Below, one piece after another: positions 20,173 to 30,675 of a DNA stretch of 64,000 nt. Source of the stretch: Geoalkalibacter ferrihydriticus DSM 17813 (GTDB lineage: Bacteria; Desulfobacterota; Desulfuromonadia; Desulfuromonadales; Geoalkalibacteraceae); NCBI RefSeq assembly GCF_000820505.1, contig NZ_JWJD01000002.1:298670-362669 (forward strand), in the 5' to 3' direction. Position numbers and translations under genes: made by a program. Under the pieces are notes generated by a model. It saw only the letters and a program-made list of their open reading frames with translations, ran no database searches and was not told the DNA's origin. Every line of letters begins with the position of its first letter. Positions within the stretch are counted from its first letter, which is position 1.

Positions 20173-21300
20173 TCAGTGAAAAACGCCGACTACGGCAAGC
20201 AGCGCGAGCAGATCGTCCATCTCGTCGGCCAAGGTTCCCTCGAAACCGACGGCGCGCCCGGTAAGGCGCTTAATATCCACCGCCCCGGAGAGCAGTTCCT
20301 GGAGGCGAACCACATCGAGACCGACTCCGGGGGGCAGGTCCACCTGGATGCGGTGCCGCCCAGCGGCGAGGTAGACGCTGTCGGCCGAAGTTTCGGCCAA
20401 ATAGGAGGGCCAGGAAATCTCGCGGTGCGGCTCGTCATTGATCTTAACCCGAGCCGGAAGATTTCCTGCGCCGACCAACGTCAACCGGTAAACGCCAGAG
20501 CGCCTGACAGATACAGAAAGGACAACTTCGGCCGGAGAGGTCGTGGCCCGCAGCCAGCGCCCACCACTCGGTGCGCCGAGATAGCGGATCGATACCACGG
20601 CGGCGCCTCCTGTGTCTTCGGCATCCTCCGCCTCAATAACCAGTTCCGCCGGGCCCTCGGGTAGGATGTCCAGCAAATCCAGCGCCTGCAAGGCCGTTGC
20701 CCCTAAGTCCTCGCGGGTGAGTGGGCGCTCGGGTTGCCAACCGCCCAGCGGTGCGATTGTCGCAAGTTCGGGGGCGCGAAAATCCAGATAATCAATGGCG
20801 CCGTTGGGCGGCAGATGAACGATTACTTCCTGCTCACCAGCTTCCAGAGTCACCGGGCCGAGGTCCACGGAGACAAACTCATGAGCTCCGGAAGCTCTGA
20901 ATTCCTGGCCACCGAGATGAATAACGTGGCCGGGCAGACGCACCATCGCCGTAACCTGATAGGTTCCGCGCAAGGGCAGCAGAAATGACAACCGGGCGGT
21001 GGTCGGCATGGCGATGCCACTGACCCAGCCTGCCCCGCTGAAAGGCCCGAAATGGGGAAAATCCTTGACCGAGACCAGGCTTTCAGGCTGCAATGCCTCC
21101 TCGGCCTCGACCCGCAGGGTGCGCCGCCCCGAGAGAATACGCAGATAATCTTCATCCTCGGGCTCATCAGGCAACCCGAAAGACAAACCCAAAGCCTCGA
21201 CCAGACTTCTCATCCAGTCGCGCTGGGTCAAGCCCGATCCCCAAGCGGCCTCAGGAGCGGCCAACACCAGAATCAGCATGACAATGGCAAAATGTTTCAA
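20173..21300 (-). CDS. Exported protein of unknown function, beta-sandwich-like repeats
   Basis: The 375-residue protein has a clear signal peptide (MKHFAIVMLILVLAAPEAAWG, cleavage near residue 21). Two segments look alike: ~95-175 (RLSFLLPLRGTYQVTAMVRL, later LPPNGAIDYLDFR) and ~260-345 (VVLSVSVRRSGVYRLTLVGA, later LPPGVGLDVVRLQ). Both have the pattern of carbohydrate-binding-module-like beta sandwiches, suggesting an internal duplication. The function is not known to me. The stop lies 12 bases before comEC, so they may be transcribed together, but a role in DNA uptake would be speculation. Confidence 0.75.
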   Translation of the reverse strand: MKHFAIVMLILVLAAPEAAWGSGLTQRDWMRSLVEALGLSFGLPDEPEDEDYLRILSGRRTLRVEAEEALQPESLVSVKDFPHFGPFSGAGWVSGIAMPTTARLSFLLPLRGTYQVTAMVRLPGHVIHLGGQEFRASGAHEFVSVDLGPVTLEAGEQEVIVHLPPNGAIDYLDFRAPELATIAPLGGWQPERPLTREDLGATALQALDLLDILPEGPAELVIEAEDAEDTGGAAVVSIRYLGAPSGGRWLRATTSPAEVVLSVSVRRSGVYRLTLVGAGNLPARVKINDEPHREISWPSYLAETSADSVYLAAGRHRIQVDLPPGVGLDVVRLQELLSGAVDIKRLTGRAVGFEGTLADEMDDLLALLAVVGVFH

Positions 21301-21405
21301 TGATCCCCCCCCGCAAGAGTCCTAATCCTGTCCCGCGCAGTGTATGCCAAAGCCTAGCACAGGGGCCGGTTTTTGAGAAGGCGCAAGCGGTGCTCTGAAT
21401 TTGCA

Positions 21406-21434
21406 CAAAAAAAGCCGGGCGCACGGCCCGGCTT
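21406..21434 (-). terminator. Rho-independent terminator of pyc
   Basis: AAGCCGGGCC pairs with GCCCGGCTT on the minus strand, followed by seven T. It lies about 50 bp after the pyc stop. Confidence 0.88.
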
Positions 21435-21481
21435 GCAGGTAATTTGAAGTGAATTATTGCAAAACTCTTCTTGCTTGCAGG

Positions 21482-24400
21482 CTACTCGAATACCACGAGC
21501 AGATCATTCTGCTGCACGGAATCGCCCTCTTTGAACAGCACCTCGACAACCTTGCCGGCGGCTTTGGCCTTAACGTTGGTCTCCATCTTCATCGCCTCGG
21601 TGATCAGCAGAGTATCTCCCGCACTGACCTCATCGCCCACCTTGACAAGCAATTTGAAAACCTTGCCCGGCATGGGCGCGCCGACATGTTTGGCATTGCC
21701 CTTTTCGGCCTTCTGGTGACTTGCCTGGTCCGACTCGACGGAAAGATCCTGAACGGTCACCTGGCGCGGCTCGCCGTTGAGTTCGAAATAGATGTTGCGG
21801 GTTCCATCTTTTTGCAGGCTACCCACGGCATTGAGGCGCACAATCAAGGTCTTGCCCGGCTCAATTTCCACGTTGAGCTCGTCTCCGGTTTCCAGTCCGT
21901 AGAAGAATACCGGCGTCGGCAGCACCGAGGTATCGCCAAACTCCTGTCGATGGCGATCGAACTCTTCCCAGACACCAGGATAAAGAACGGCGGAAAGCAC
22001 GTCGCGTTCGCTGACCGGGTGCTCGACCTTGGCTTCAAGCTCGGCTTTGCTCGCAGCAAAATCAACCGGCTCAAGCAGTTCTCCGGGGCGGCAGGTCAGA
22101 GGTTTTTCATCCTTAAGGATGATCTTCTGCAGATCCTCGGGGAAACCGCCGACGGGCTGCCCGATCATCCCCTTGAAGAAATCAATGACCCCTTTGGGGA
22201 AGGTCAGATCCTCCCCGCGCGCATAGACATCCTCGGGTTGCAGGTTGTTCTGCACCATGAACATTGTCATGTCGCCAACGATTTTCGATGAGGGCGTCAC
22301 CTTGATGACGTCACCGAACATATCGTTGACCTGACGATACATTTCTTTGCATTCCTCCCAGCGATGGCCGAGCCCCAAGCCCTCGACCTGCGGTTTGAAG
22401 TTGGAATACTGGCCACCGGGTATTTCGTGATAGTAGACCTGGGCGGTCCCGCTGCGCAGTTCGGACTCGAAAGGCGCATAGTAAGTGCGCACCGTCTCCC
22501 AGTAATTGGCGAGGGTCTGCAAGCCGTCCTGGTCGAGCTTGGGATCCCACAGAGTATTCTCGAGAACCGCCAGCAAGGCATTGAGGTTGGGCTGGGCGGT
22601 GAGGCCGGACACCGAAGAGAGTGCCGTATCGACGATATCCACCCCGGACTGGGCGGCCACCAGTAGCATGGCGCCGCCGTTGCTCGAAGTATCATGGGTG
22701 TGCAGGTGGATGGGAATGCCGATTTCGGCCTTGAGCGCCTTGATGAGCTTCTCTGCGGCAAAGGGCTTGAGCAGGCCGGCCATATCCTTGATACCGAGGA
22801 TATGCGCGCCCATTTTTTCCAGCTCCTTGGCCAGCTCGACGTAATATTTGAGCGGATACTTGTCGCGTTTGGGGTCGAGAATGTCGCCGGTATAACACAT
22901 GGCCGCTTCGCACACGGTACCACTTTTGCGCACCGCGTCCATGGCGACAGCCATGCCCTTGCTCCAATTGAGGGAGTCGAAAACGCGAAACACGTCGATG
23001 CCACTTTCGGCGGCCTTCTTGACGAACTCCTGCACAACGTTGTCGGGATAGTTGGTGTAACCGACAGCATTGGAGCCGCGCAGCAACATCTGGAAAAGAA
23101 CATTGGGGATTTTTGCCCGCAGCCGATCCAGACGCTCCCAGGGGTCCTCACGTAAAAACCGCATGGACACATCGAAGGTCGCCCCCCCCCACATCTCCAG
23201 GGAGAACAACCCTCCACCGTGGACACTGGTCGCCTCGGCAATGCGGTCGAGGTCGGCCGTGCGGAAACGCGTCGCCATCAGCGACTGGTGAGCATCACGC
23301 ATGGTGGTGTCGGTAATCAGCAGCTTTTTTTCCTTGAGTGCCCACTGCGCCAATCCCTCTGGGCCTTTTTCGCGCAGGATGTCCCGACTGCCGCGCGGAC
23401 GCGGCGTGTCGTAATGGATCTCCGGAACATCGGCTTCGCGCAAATCGCGGAAACGCAGGGCCCTTTCCGGCTGGATGCCGGGGTAGCCATTGACCACCGT
23501 ATGCCCGATGAAGCACAGCAGCTTGTTGGCGCGGTCGCGCTTGACGGGAATCTGAAACAGTTCGGGATGCGAGTCGATGAAGGACGTATCGCAAGTGCCC
23601 GCCAGAAACGTCGGATGGGTGATGACGTTTTCGAGAAAGCCGATATTGGTCTTGACGCCGCGAATGCGAAACTCCTGCAAGGCCCGGTGCATGGTACGCG
23701 ACGCATCGCGAAAGCTGCGGCCGAAGGCGGTGATTTTGGTCAGCAGCGAGTCGTAATGCGGGGTGACCTGAGCGCCGGCATACCCCTGCCCGGCATCAAG
23801 ACGTACGCCGTAGCCGGCGGCGGTGCGATAGACCTTAATGGTGCCGAAGTCGGGAGCGAAACTGTTCTGCGGATCCTCAGTGGTCACGCGGCTTTGGATG
23901 GCAAAGCCGCGCAGTTCGATATCTTCCTGGCCGCTGATACCGATTTCAGGATCGGACAAGCGATGTCCCTCGGCCACCCGGATCTGAATCTGCACCAGGT
24001 TGCGCTGCGTGACCATCTCGGTGACGGTGTGCTCAACCTGGATGCGCGGGTTGGTTTCGATAAAATAGAAATTGCCCTGCTGGTCAAGCAGAAACTCGAC
24101 GGTCCCGGCGTTGACATAGCCCACGGCCTGGGCGATCTTCATGGCCATGTCGCAGACGTTTTGTCTCTGCTCAGCCTTTAGGCTGAGGGAGGGGGCCATT
24201 TCAATGACTTTCTGGTGGCGCCGCTGAATCGAGCAATCCCTCTCGAAAAAATGCACGATGTTACCGTGGGTATCGCCCATGATCTGGACTTCAATGTGCT
24301 TGGGCCGCTCAAGGTATTTTTCGAGGAACACCGCCGCGTTGCCGAATGAGGCCTGAGCTTCGGAGGCGGCACTCTTGAGGCCCTCAAGGAGCTCGCGCTG

Positions 24401-24934
24401 GGTGCGCGCCACACGCATGCCGCGCCCACCACCACCGGCGGACGCCTTGACGATGATGGGGTAGCCCGCTTCTTTGGCGAAAATCAGAGCTTCCTCTTCG
24501 TTTTCGATGGGCTTTTCGGTGCCCGGCACAACCGGCACGCCAGCTTCGATGGCCACCGCGCGGGCACTGACCTTGTCGCCCAGGCGTCGCTGGATTTCAG
24601 GTGTGGGACCGATAAAGGTAATGCCGGCGCGCGCGCAGGCATCCGCGAACTCGGCATTTTCCGACAGGAACCCATAACCGGGGTGGATGGCGTCGACTTC
24701 TTTCTTACGTGCCAGGTCGATAATCTCGTCGATGGCCAGATAGGCATCGATAGGGCCCTTGCCCCTGCCGACGGGATAAGCCTCATCAGCCTTATAACGG
24801 TGCAGCGAAATGTTGTCCTCTTCCGAATAAATCGCCACCGTCTTGATCCCCAGTTCAGTACAGGCGCGAAAAATGCGGATGGCGATCTCTCCCCGATTGG
24901 CCGCCATAATTTTTTTAAACTTTTTTACTGCCAT
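21482..24934 (-). CDS. pyc: Pyruvate carboxylase
   Basis: Biotin enzyme making oxaloacetate from pyruvate, bicarbonate and ATP; replenishes the TCA cycle. The 1150-residue protein has all three parts in one chain. The biotin carboxylase comes first (1-~455, KASAGGGGRGMRVA, ERDCSIQRRHQK). The carboxyltransferase follows (~530-830, TTMRDAHQSLMATR). A linker domain leads to the biotinyl carrier domain at the C-terminus, with biotin-Lys motif EAMKMET. The start at 24934 (MAVKKF) has GGAGGAGG just upstream. It is a single-gene unit with its own terminator and a likely controlled promoter (25077-25123). Confidence 0.97.
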   Translation of the reverse strand: MAVKKFKKIMAANRGEIAIRIFRACTELGIKTVAIYSEEDNISLHRYKADEAYPVGRGKGPIDAYLAIDEIIDLARKKEVDAIHPGYGFLSENAEFADACARAGITFIGPTPEIQRRLGDKVSARAVAIEAGVPVVPGTEKPIENEEEALIFAKEAGYPIIVKASAGGGGRGMRVARTQRELLEGLKSAASEAQASFGNAAVFLEKYLERPKHIEVQIMGDTHGNIVHFFERDCSIQRRHQKVIEMAPSLSLKAEQRQNVCDMAMKIAQAVGYVNAGTVEFLLDQQGNFYFIETNPRIQVEHTVTEMVTQRNLVQIQIRVAEGHRLSDPEIGISGQEDIELRGFAIQSRVTTEDPQNSFAPDFGTIKVYRTAAGYGVRLDAGQGYAGAQVTPHYDSLLTKITAFGRSFRDASRTMHRALQEFRIRGVKTNIGFLENVITHPTFLAGTCDTSFIDSHPELFQIPVKRDRANKLLCFIGHTVVNGYPGIQPERALRFRDLREADVPEIHYDTPRPRGSRDILREKGPEGLAQWALKEKKLLITDTTMRDAHQSLMATRFRTADLDRIAEATSVHGGGLFSLEMWGGATFDVSMRFLREDPWERLDRLRAKIPNVLFQMLLRGSNAVGYTNYPDNVVQEFVKKAAESGIDVFRVFDSLNWSKGMAVAMDAVRKSGTVCEAAMCYTGDILDPKRDKYPLKYYVELAKELEKMGAHILGIKDMAGLLKPFAAEKLIKALKAEIGIPIHLHTHDTSSNGGAMLLVAAQSGVDIVDTALSSVSGLTAQPNLNALLAVLENTLWDPKLDQDGLQTLANYWETVRTYYAPFESELRSGTAQVYYHEIPGGQYSNFKPQVEGLGLGHRWEECKEMYRQVNDMFGDVIKVTPSSKIVGDMTMFMVQNNLQPEDVYARGEDLTFPKGVIDFFKGMIGQPVGGFPEDLQKIILKDEKPLTCRPGELLEPVDFAASKAELEAKVEHPVSERDVLSAVLYPGVWEEFDRHRQEFGDTSVLPTPVFFYGLETGDELNVEIEPGKTLIVRLNAVGSLQKDGTRNIYFELNGEPRQVTVQDLSVESDQASHQKAEKGNAKHVGAPMPGKVFKLLVKVGDEVSAGDTLLITEAMKMETNVKAKAAGKVVEVLFKEGDSVQQNDLLVVFE

Positions 24935-25076
24935 TAAACCTCCTCCTGCCGGCATCCCCGTGTGCGCCGGCCCATAAAAACGTTAAAGCGAGTCCCCGTA
25001 AAAGGCATTTCCATTTTAGCTTGCCTAAATTTTTACAGTAATTTTAAAACCTTACCTCATTTAAAGCTACGGAAGA

Positions 25077-25123
25077 AGCTAAGCAAAGGGGCGCACTCCT
25101 GTCAAGTTAGAATATCGTTCTAA
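25077..25123 (-). promoter_or_regulatory. Putative pyc promoter with TTAGAA-N5-TTCTAA operator
   Basis: A perfect inverted repeat TTAGAA-N5-TTCTAA (25107-25123) directly abuts, on its downstream side, a consensus -35 TTGACA (25105-25100 on the minus strand). The -10 candidate at normal spacing (TTAGCT or TAGCTT) is weak. A palindrome just upstream of the -35 with a poor -10 suits an activator, but this is inference. Confidence 0.45.
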
Positions 25124-25202
25124 GTTGCAAGCATCTGAAATCACAACACAAAAAAATCCTCGTCTTCGCAGCAATTCCCACATAAGAGAGAGAAGAGCGA
25201 AT

Positions 25203-25227
25203 AAAAAGGCGGACCCGAGGTCCGCCC
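25203..25227 (-). terminator. Rho-independent terminator of slipin gene
   Basis: GGCGGACC pairs with GGTCCGCC on the minus strand around a three-base loop, followed by TTTTTA. It lies about 22 bp past the slipin stop. Confidence 0.85.
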
Positions 25228-25248
25228 GAAATGGCAAAAATCTGCGCT

Positions 25249-26043
25249 CTAAGCCTGGGAGTCGCTTTTACTTTCCTTGTTCTCTCTGGTTATCTTTTCG
25301 ATGAACGGCGTAAGCAGATCAATGGGCATAGGGAAAATAATGGTTGAGTTCTTATCGGCGGCAATATCGGTCAGAGTCTGCATAAAACGCAACTGCAAAG
25401 CACCCGTTTCGGAAGAGATAATTTTGGCGGCATCGGCAAGTTTTTGCGATGCTTGGAATTCCCCTTCGGCATGAATGACCTTGGAGCGCCGCTCACGTTC
25501 GGCCACGGCCTGCTTGGCCATGGCACGCTGCATTTCTACAGGCAGGTCGACGTGCTTGATTTCGACATTGGAAATCTTGACCCCCCAGGGATCGGTCTGC
25601 CGATCGAGAATCTCCTGCAAATGAACATTGAGTTTATCGCGATGTGCGAGCAAATCGTCGAGATCCGACTGACCGAGCACACTGCGCAGGGAGGTCTGGG
25701 CCAACTGACTGGTGGCGTAAAGGTAGTTCTCGACCTCGATCAACGCCTTGTCAGGACCGATTACCCGAAAATAAATGACTGCATTGACCTGGATCGACAC
25801 ATTGTCCCTGGTGATGACATCCTGCTGCGGAACGTCCATGGCCACGGTGCGTAGGCTGATTTTCACCATACGGTCGATGCCGGGGATGATGAAACGCAGT
25901 CCCGGTCCCTTGACACTTGAAAAACGCCCCAGTCGAAAAACGACTCCACGCTCATATTCAATAAGCATGCGTACCGCGCTGGCGATAATCACCACCAGCA
26001 AAGCGAGAATTACGAGCCAGAAGATATTAACCGGCAATTCCAT
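25249..26043 (-). CDS. Slipin (stomatin/prohibitin/SPFH family)
   Basis: Membrane scaffold protein of the SPFH superfamily. The 264 residues start with one membrane helix ([20 protein letters not shown], ~5-24). The SPFH domain follows ([24 protein letters not shown]), then an Ala/Glu-rich coiled coil (~165-215, [24 protein letters not shown] as a partial cue). The neighbour is a long NfeD-type protease 67 bp upstream in the same direction. Slipin-NfeD pairs are a classical conserved couple, in which the protease can cleave the stomatin partner. Symbol withheld because naming varies. Confidence 0.92.
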   Translation of the reverse strand: MELPVNIFWLVILALLVVIIASAVRMLIEYERGVVFRLGRFSSVKGPGLRFIIPGIDRMVKISLRTVAMDVPQQDVITRDNVSIQVNAVIYFRVIGPDKALIEVENYLYATSQLAQTSLRSVLGQSDLDDLLAHRDKLNVHLQEILDRQTDPWGVKISNVEIKHVDLPVEMQRAMAKQAVAERERRSKVIHAEGEFQASQKLADAAKIISSETGALQLRFMQTLTDIAADKNSTIIFPMPIDLLTPFIEKITRENKESKSDSQA

Positions 26044-26110
26044 GAGTTGACCTCCTTAGGAGAAGATACCGACAAACAAGCAACTGTGGGGTTCGCAGGC
26101 TGCCGGCGAT

Positions 26111-27439
26111 TCAATTATCGGGACTGACGCGGCGCACTTCGAGTTTCATACCGGGCACCATCGCCACGACCTCGATGGTCTCTCCCTCGGAAATGGCTTC
26201 GCGCGAAATCGCCGTCCAGTGTTCACCATGCACAAAAACCCGCCCCTCCGGGGCGATGGCCGATACCGCCAGACCACGCTCGCCGACCATCCCCTCTGTT
26301 CCGGAAAATGCCGGTCGCCGCTGGGTGCGGGTAACAAAGTAGATAACCACCAGAAAAAAGCCCGCACAGACAAGGACGGTGGCGAAAATAACCGCCCGCG
26401 AAATCTGCATTGCCGGTTCCGCCGTATCGATGAGCATGAGCGACCCCAAAGCCATGGAGAGGATAGCGCCGACCGAAAGCATACCGTAGGAAGAAACATA
26501 GATTTCAAGCATGAACAACACCACCGCGACAAACAGCAACAAAACGCCGACATAATTTACGGGCAGCGTCTGCAAACCGAAAAAAGCCAGAAGCAGGGCA
26601 ATGACGCCGATGGCACCAGGGACGATGGCTCCCGGGTTGGAGAGTTCGAAAAAAATCCCGAGAAATCCCAGCATCAGCAACAAGTAGGCGACGTTGGGGT
26701 TGCTGATGGCGGTCAAAATCTGCTGCCGCCAATTCATCTCGGAATAGACCAGTTCCACCTCGGTCGTCGTCAGCGTCAGGGCCTGGCCGGTGCGCAGATA
26801 GCGCATTCCGTCAAGCTGCGCCAAAAGATCGTCTTTGTCTTCGGCGATCAGGTCGATCACCTGAAGATCAAGGGCCTCGCGCGCCGAGGAGGAAAGTCCT
26901 TCGCGGATGATGCGCTCGGCCCATTCGGTGTTGCGGCCACGCTGCTCGGCCAGACTTTTGGCATAGGCGACGGCATCCTGCAGGACTTTTTCCATCATGG
27001 CTTCGTCCTGCTCGCCCCCGCCCAGCGCCACCGGGGTGGCCGCTCCCATATTGGTGCCCGGCGCCATGGCGGCAAAATCCGCCGCCAGGGTGATCAACGC
27101 ACCAGCCGAGGCGGCCCGCGCTCCACGGGGGGAAACATAAACAATAACAGGGGCCTGCGAATTGAGAATGGATTGAATAATGTCGCGCATGGCGGTATCC
27201 AAACCGCCGGGCGTGTCGAGTTCAAGAAGAAAAGCACGCATGCCCTCGCGGTTGGTACGCTCAATCTCCTGATTAATAAAACGCGCAACAACCGGATTGA
27301 TGACATCGGCAATCTGCACGACGTTCACCCGGTTGACGGCGGGCACGCTTACCTGACTGCTCAAGCTCTGGGAAACGAGCAGAGTACAAGCCAGAGACAA
27401 CATCAGCACAAATAGGATAAGTCTATGAAATCGTTTCAT
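26111..27439 (-). CDS. NfeD-family membrane-bound serine protease (long form)
   Basis: The 442-residue protein has a signal peptide (~1-28), then a ClpP-like protease domain (~40-230). Features of the latter are ELDTPGGLDTAMRDI and the nucleophile region ASAGALITLAAD. Four or so membrane helices follow (~245-375), then a C-terminal OB-fold NfeD domain (~385-440). This is the NfeD1b-type architecture, in which the protease cleaves the C-terminus of its partner stomatin; the slipin gene follows directly. Probable bicistronic unit. The upstream 210 bp separate it from a divergent regulator gene. Confidence 0.9.
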   Translation of the reverse strand: MKRFHRLILFVLMLSLACTLLVSQSLSSQVSVPAVNRVNVVQIADVINPVVARFINQEIERTNREGMRAFLLELDTPGGLDTAMRDIIQSILNSQAPVIVYVSPRGARAASAGALITLAADFAAMAPGTNMGAATPVALGGGEQDEAMMEKVLQDAVAYAKSLAEQRGRNTEWAERIIREGLSSSAREALDLQVIDLIAEDKDDLLAQLDGMRYLRTGQALTLTTTEVELVYSEMNWRQQILTAISNPNVAYLLLMLGFLGIFFELSNPGAIVPGAIGVIALLLAFFGLQTLPVNYVGVLLLFVAVVLFMLEIYVSSYGMLSVGAILSMALGSLMLIDTAEPAMQISRAVIFATVLVCAGFFLVVIYFVTRTQRRPAFSGTEGMVGERGLAVSAIAPEGRVFVHGEHWTAISREAISEGETIEVVAMVPGMKLEVRRVSPDN

Positions 27440-27650
27440 ACGAATAAGATTAGCCTAAGCTTGCATCTTGTCAATCACTGCAGCGTCCTGGTCGGCACCA
27501 CCCCGCGGCGAAAAAACTCTCACCACCGCCGGCAGGCGCGGCCGAAGATGAGCCTGAAGAACTCAACGCCCGCAATTTCCATTGCCTGGCATGCCGCCAC
27601 CGTGCTAAGGTCTCCGTCAAACAAATGACGCACAGAGGGAAGGGTCTGCC

Positions 27651-29042
<1,392 letters not shown>

Positions 29043-29438
29043 GCTGCAAAGGCAAGTCCAAGGTGCACATTGAATGACCCTCCCACCCGCCCAAGCCCTT
29101 CTCTGGGCAATTTGGCGCCCAGGCCTTTTGCTTTCCTTCATTACAAAAAACAAAACACTTAAAAAGCTTTAAATGTCAAAAGGTTAGAGCGGTTCGACGA
29201 AATCGGGATTTATGTTTGCACACCCGTTCCCTATGGAGTAAAAGGGAAGTATAGGAAAAAACATGTCGCGATTCAGCTGCAACGTCTGACCGTACCGCAG
29301 GGTGCGGCGGTTGAGCGCTGCGGCAAATAGTTGAGTCGTAGGTGAGTTTTTGCCGCACGCGATGCCGCCGTACTCTGCGGTGCATGCAGAACAGTTACAA
29401 AAACATGAACATTGCAGCAACGCCAAGAGGGGGTTCTT
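29043..29438. other. Intergenic region with palindromic repeat
   Basis: Of these 396 bases, 29265-29398 are the inserted repeat. The rest (29043-29264) is AT-richer than the surroundings and shows no gene or clear terminator. Confidence 0.6.
29265..29398 (-). mobile_element. GTAAC/GTTAC-ended palindromic repeat, copy 5, with 8-bp target duplication
   Basis: Inverted relative to the other copies. In minus-strand reading it begins GTAACTGTTCTGC and ends GCAGCTGAATCGCGAC. It is 134 bp long, the same length as the copy at 62437. It is flanked by perfect octamers AAAAACAT at 29257-29264 and 29399-29406. The last six bases of one end have diverged (GTCGCG against GTAACT). It ends 40 bp before the DUF3135 start codon. 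Confidence 0.85.
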
Positions 29439-29813
29439 ATGGCTAACGAAGACAGGTATCCGGAGATCCTTTTTGATGAATTGAGTTCACTCTATCAGGA
29501 TGACCCCGACAGGTTTGAAGAACAGCGTAAGGTCCTTATTGAGCAGGCGATTGAAAATTTTCCCGAAGACTTCCGGCGCCGTGCGCAAGGGCTGCAATTC
29601 ACCATCGACTGCAAATTGCACAAGTACAGAGATCCGATCATGCGCATGAACAAGATGGTTGAGATTTTCTGGGAACATTTTTCTCTGTTTCAGGAAACCA
29701 TCAACGATCCGGAAAAAATTCTTCAGGAAAGACGCGCCGCCCAACAGAGTGCCAAAGTCATTCCCTTGCACTGCCGGGAAGATCAGGGGCCCCCTTCCGG
29801 GCAACCCCATTGA
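29439..29813 (+). CDS. DUF3135 family protein
   Basis: Small soluble protein of 124 residues, rich in charged residues and predicted helical. The pattern FDELSSLYQDDPDRFEEQR near the N-terminus and the LQFTIDCKLHKYRDP / MNKMVEIFWEHF segments match what I recall of DUF3135. No function is known. GAGGGGG five bases upstream supports the start at 29439 over one 27 bases earlier. A bidirectional hairpin follows. Confidence 0.7.
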   Translation: MANEDRYPEILFDELSSLYQDDPDRFEEQRKVLIEQAIENFPEDFRRRAQGLQFTIDCKLHKYRDPIMRMNKMVEIFWEHFSLFQETINDPEKILQERRAAQQSAKVIPLHCREDQGPPSGQPH

Positions 29814-29830
29814 CCTTCTCCCGATACACC

Positions 29831-29859
29831 AAAAGCCGCTCTCTCTCAGAGCGGCTTTT
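29831..29859. terminator. Bidirectional rho-independent terminator
   Basis: AAAAGCCGCTCT pairs with AGAGCGGCTTTT, giving T runs on both strands. It separates the convergent DUF3135 gene and uracil-DNA glycosylase gene. Confidence 0.85.
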
Positions 29860-29875
29860 AACGTTGACCTTGCGC

Positions 29876-30604
29876 TCAGGATTCGGTCCGCAGACGCTTG
29901 AGCACGAGTTTCATGTCTTCCCAGACTTCGCGCTTTCCGGCAGGATTGCGCAGCAGATAAGCCGGATGGTAAGTCGGCATCAAGGCGATGCCCTCATATT
30001 CATGCCAGCGCCCACGCAGGCGTCCGAGGGCACTCTGATCACGCACGAGAGTCTGAACCGCAAAGCGTCCCAACGCGACGATCACCTGGGGCGCAATGGC
30101 CGCCAACTGACGCCGGAGATAAGGCTCACAGGCCGCGATCTCTTCGGGGTGTGGATCGCGGTTCTGCGGCGGGCGACATTTTATGACATTACAGATGTAA
30201 ACATCGTTGCGATGAAGGCCCATGGCGAAGAGGATGCGGTCAAGCAGGCGCCCGGCCTCGCCCACGAAGGGCTCACCCTTTTCATCCTCTTCCCGGCCTG
30301 GAGCTTCACCGACAAAAACCACGCGGGCGTGGGGATTGCCCACCCCGAAAACGAGATTGCTGCGTCCCTTGCACAAGGGGCAACGGCGGCAGCCGTCCAG
30401 TTCCGCATGAATTTCCTCCAGGGTTTCCTGGCGGCAGAGGACGCGGCCACCGCGATCGACACCGGTGACATTCAGCGGACAGGGGGGTAGATTTTCCGGG
30501 ACAACCTCCCGCGCCGGAACAATCAGGTCCTGTACACCCAAAGTGCGCCAGTCCTGCAGCAGCGCTCGGACTTGGCTGGTGATTTCAAGTAGTTCCTTTT
30601 TCAT
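29876..30604 (-). CDS. Uracil-DNA glycosylase, family 4 (Fe-S type)
   Basis: Removes uracil from DNA in base-excision repair. The 242-residue protein has the family-4 motifs GEAPGREEDEKGEPFVGEAG, NVIKCRPPQNRDP and HPAYLLRN. Cysteines likely to ligate the [4Fe-4S] cluster lie in CRRCPLC and, further on, KCRPP and AACEPYL. The N-terminal ~80 residues are poorly conserved, as usual for the phage-polymerase-like version. The start MKKELLEI is inferred; an in-frame start 63 bases upstream cannot be excluded. Divergent from the phospholipase-like gene, about 70 bp apart. Confidence 0.9.
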   Translation of the reverse strand: MKKELLEITSQVRALLQDWRTLGVQDLIVPAREVVPENLPPCPLNVTGVDRGGRVLCRQETLEEIHAELDGCRRCPLCKGRSNLVFGVGNPHARVVFVGEAPGREEDEKGEPFVGEAGRLLDRILFAMGLHRNDVYICNVIKCRPPQNRDPHPEEIAACEPYLRRQLAAIAPQVIVALGRFAVQTLVRDQSALGRLRGRWHEYEGIALMPTYHPAYLLRNPAGKREVWEDMKLVLKRLRTES

Positions 30605-30675
30605 TGACCGCGGAATTGCTCCCTTTACATAATACCAGGGGTATTCTATCCTTTTTGGTAACGACAAGGTGCCTG

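Larger units (their letters stand above)
24935..25248. other. Intergenic region pyc - slipin gene
   Basis: It contains the long pyc leader (AT-rich, ~140 bases), the pyc promoter with an inverted repeat (25077-25123) and the slipin terminator (25203-25227). No coding frame is convincing. Confidence 0.65.

Noticed and set aside
27480-27540. GC-rich stretch before the NtrC-like gene resembling the interior of the palindromic repeat (GCGGCGAAAAAACTC)
   Set aside because: No GTAAC/GTTAC end and poor match elsewhere; similarity limited to a short GC-rich word.
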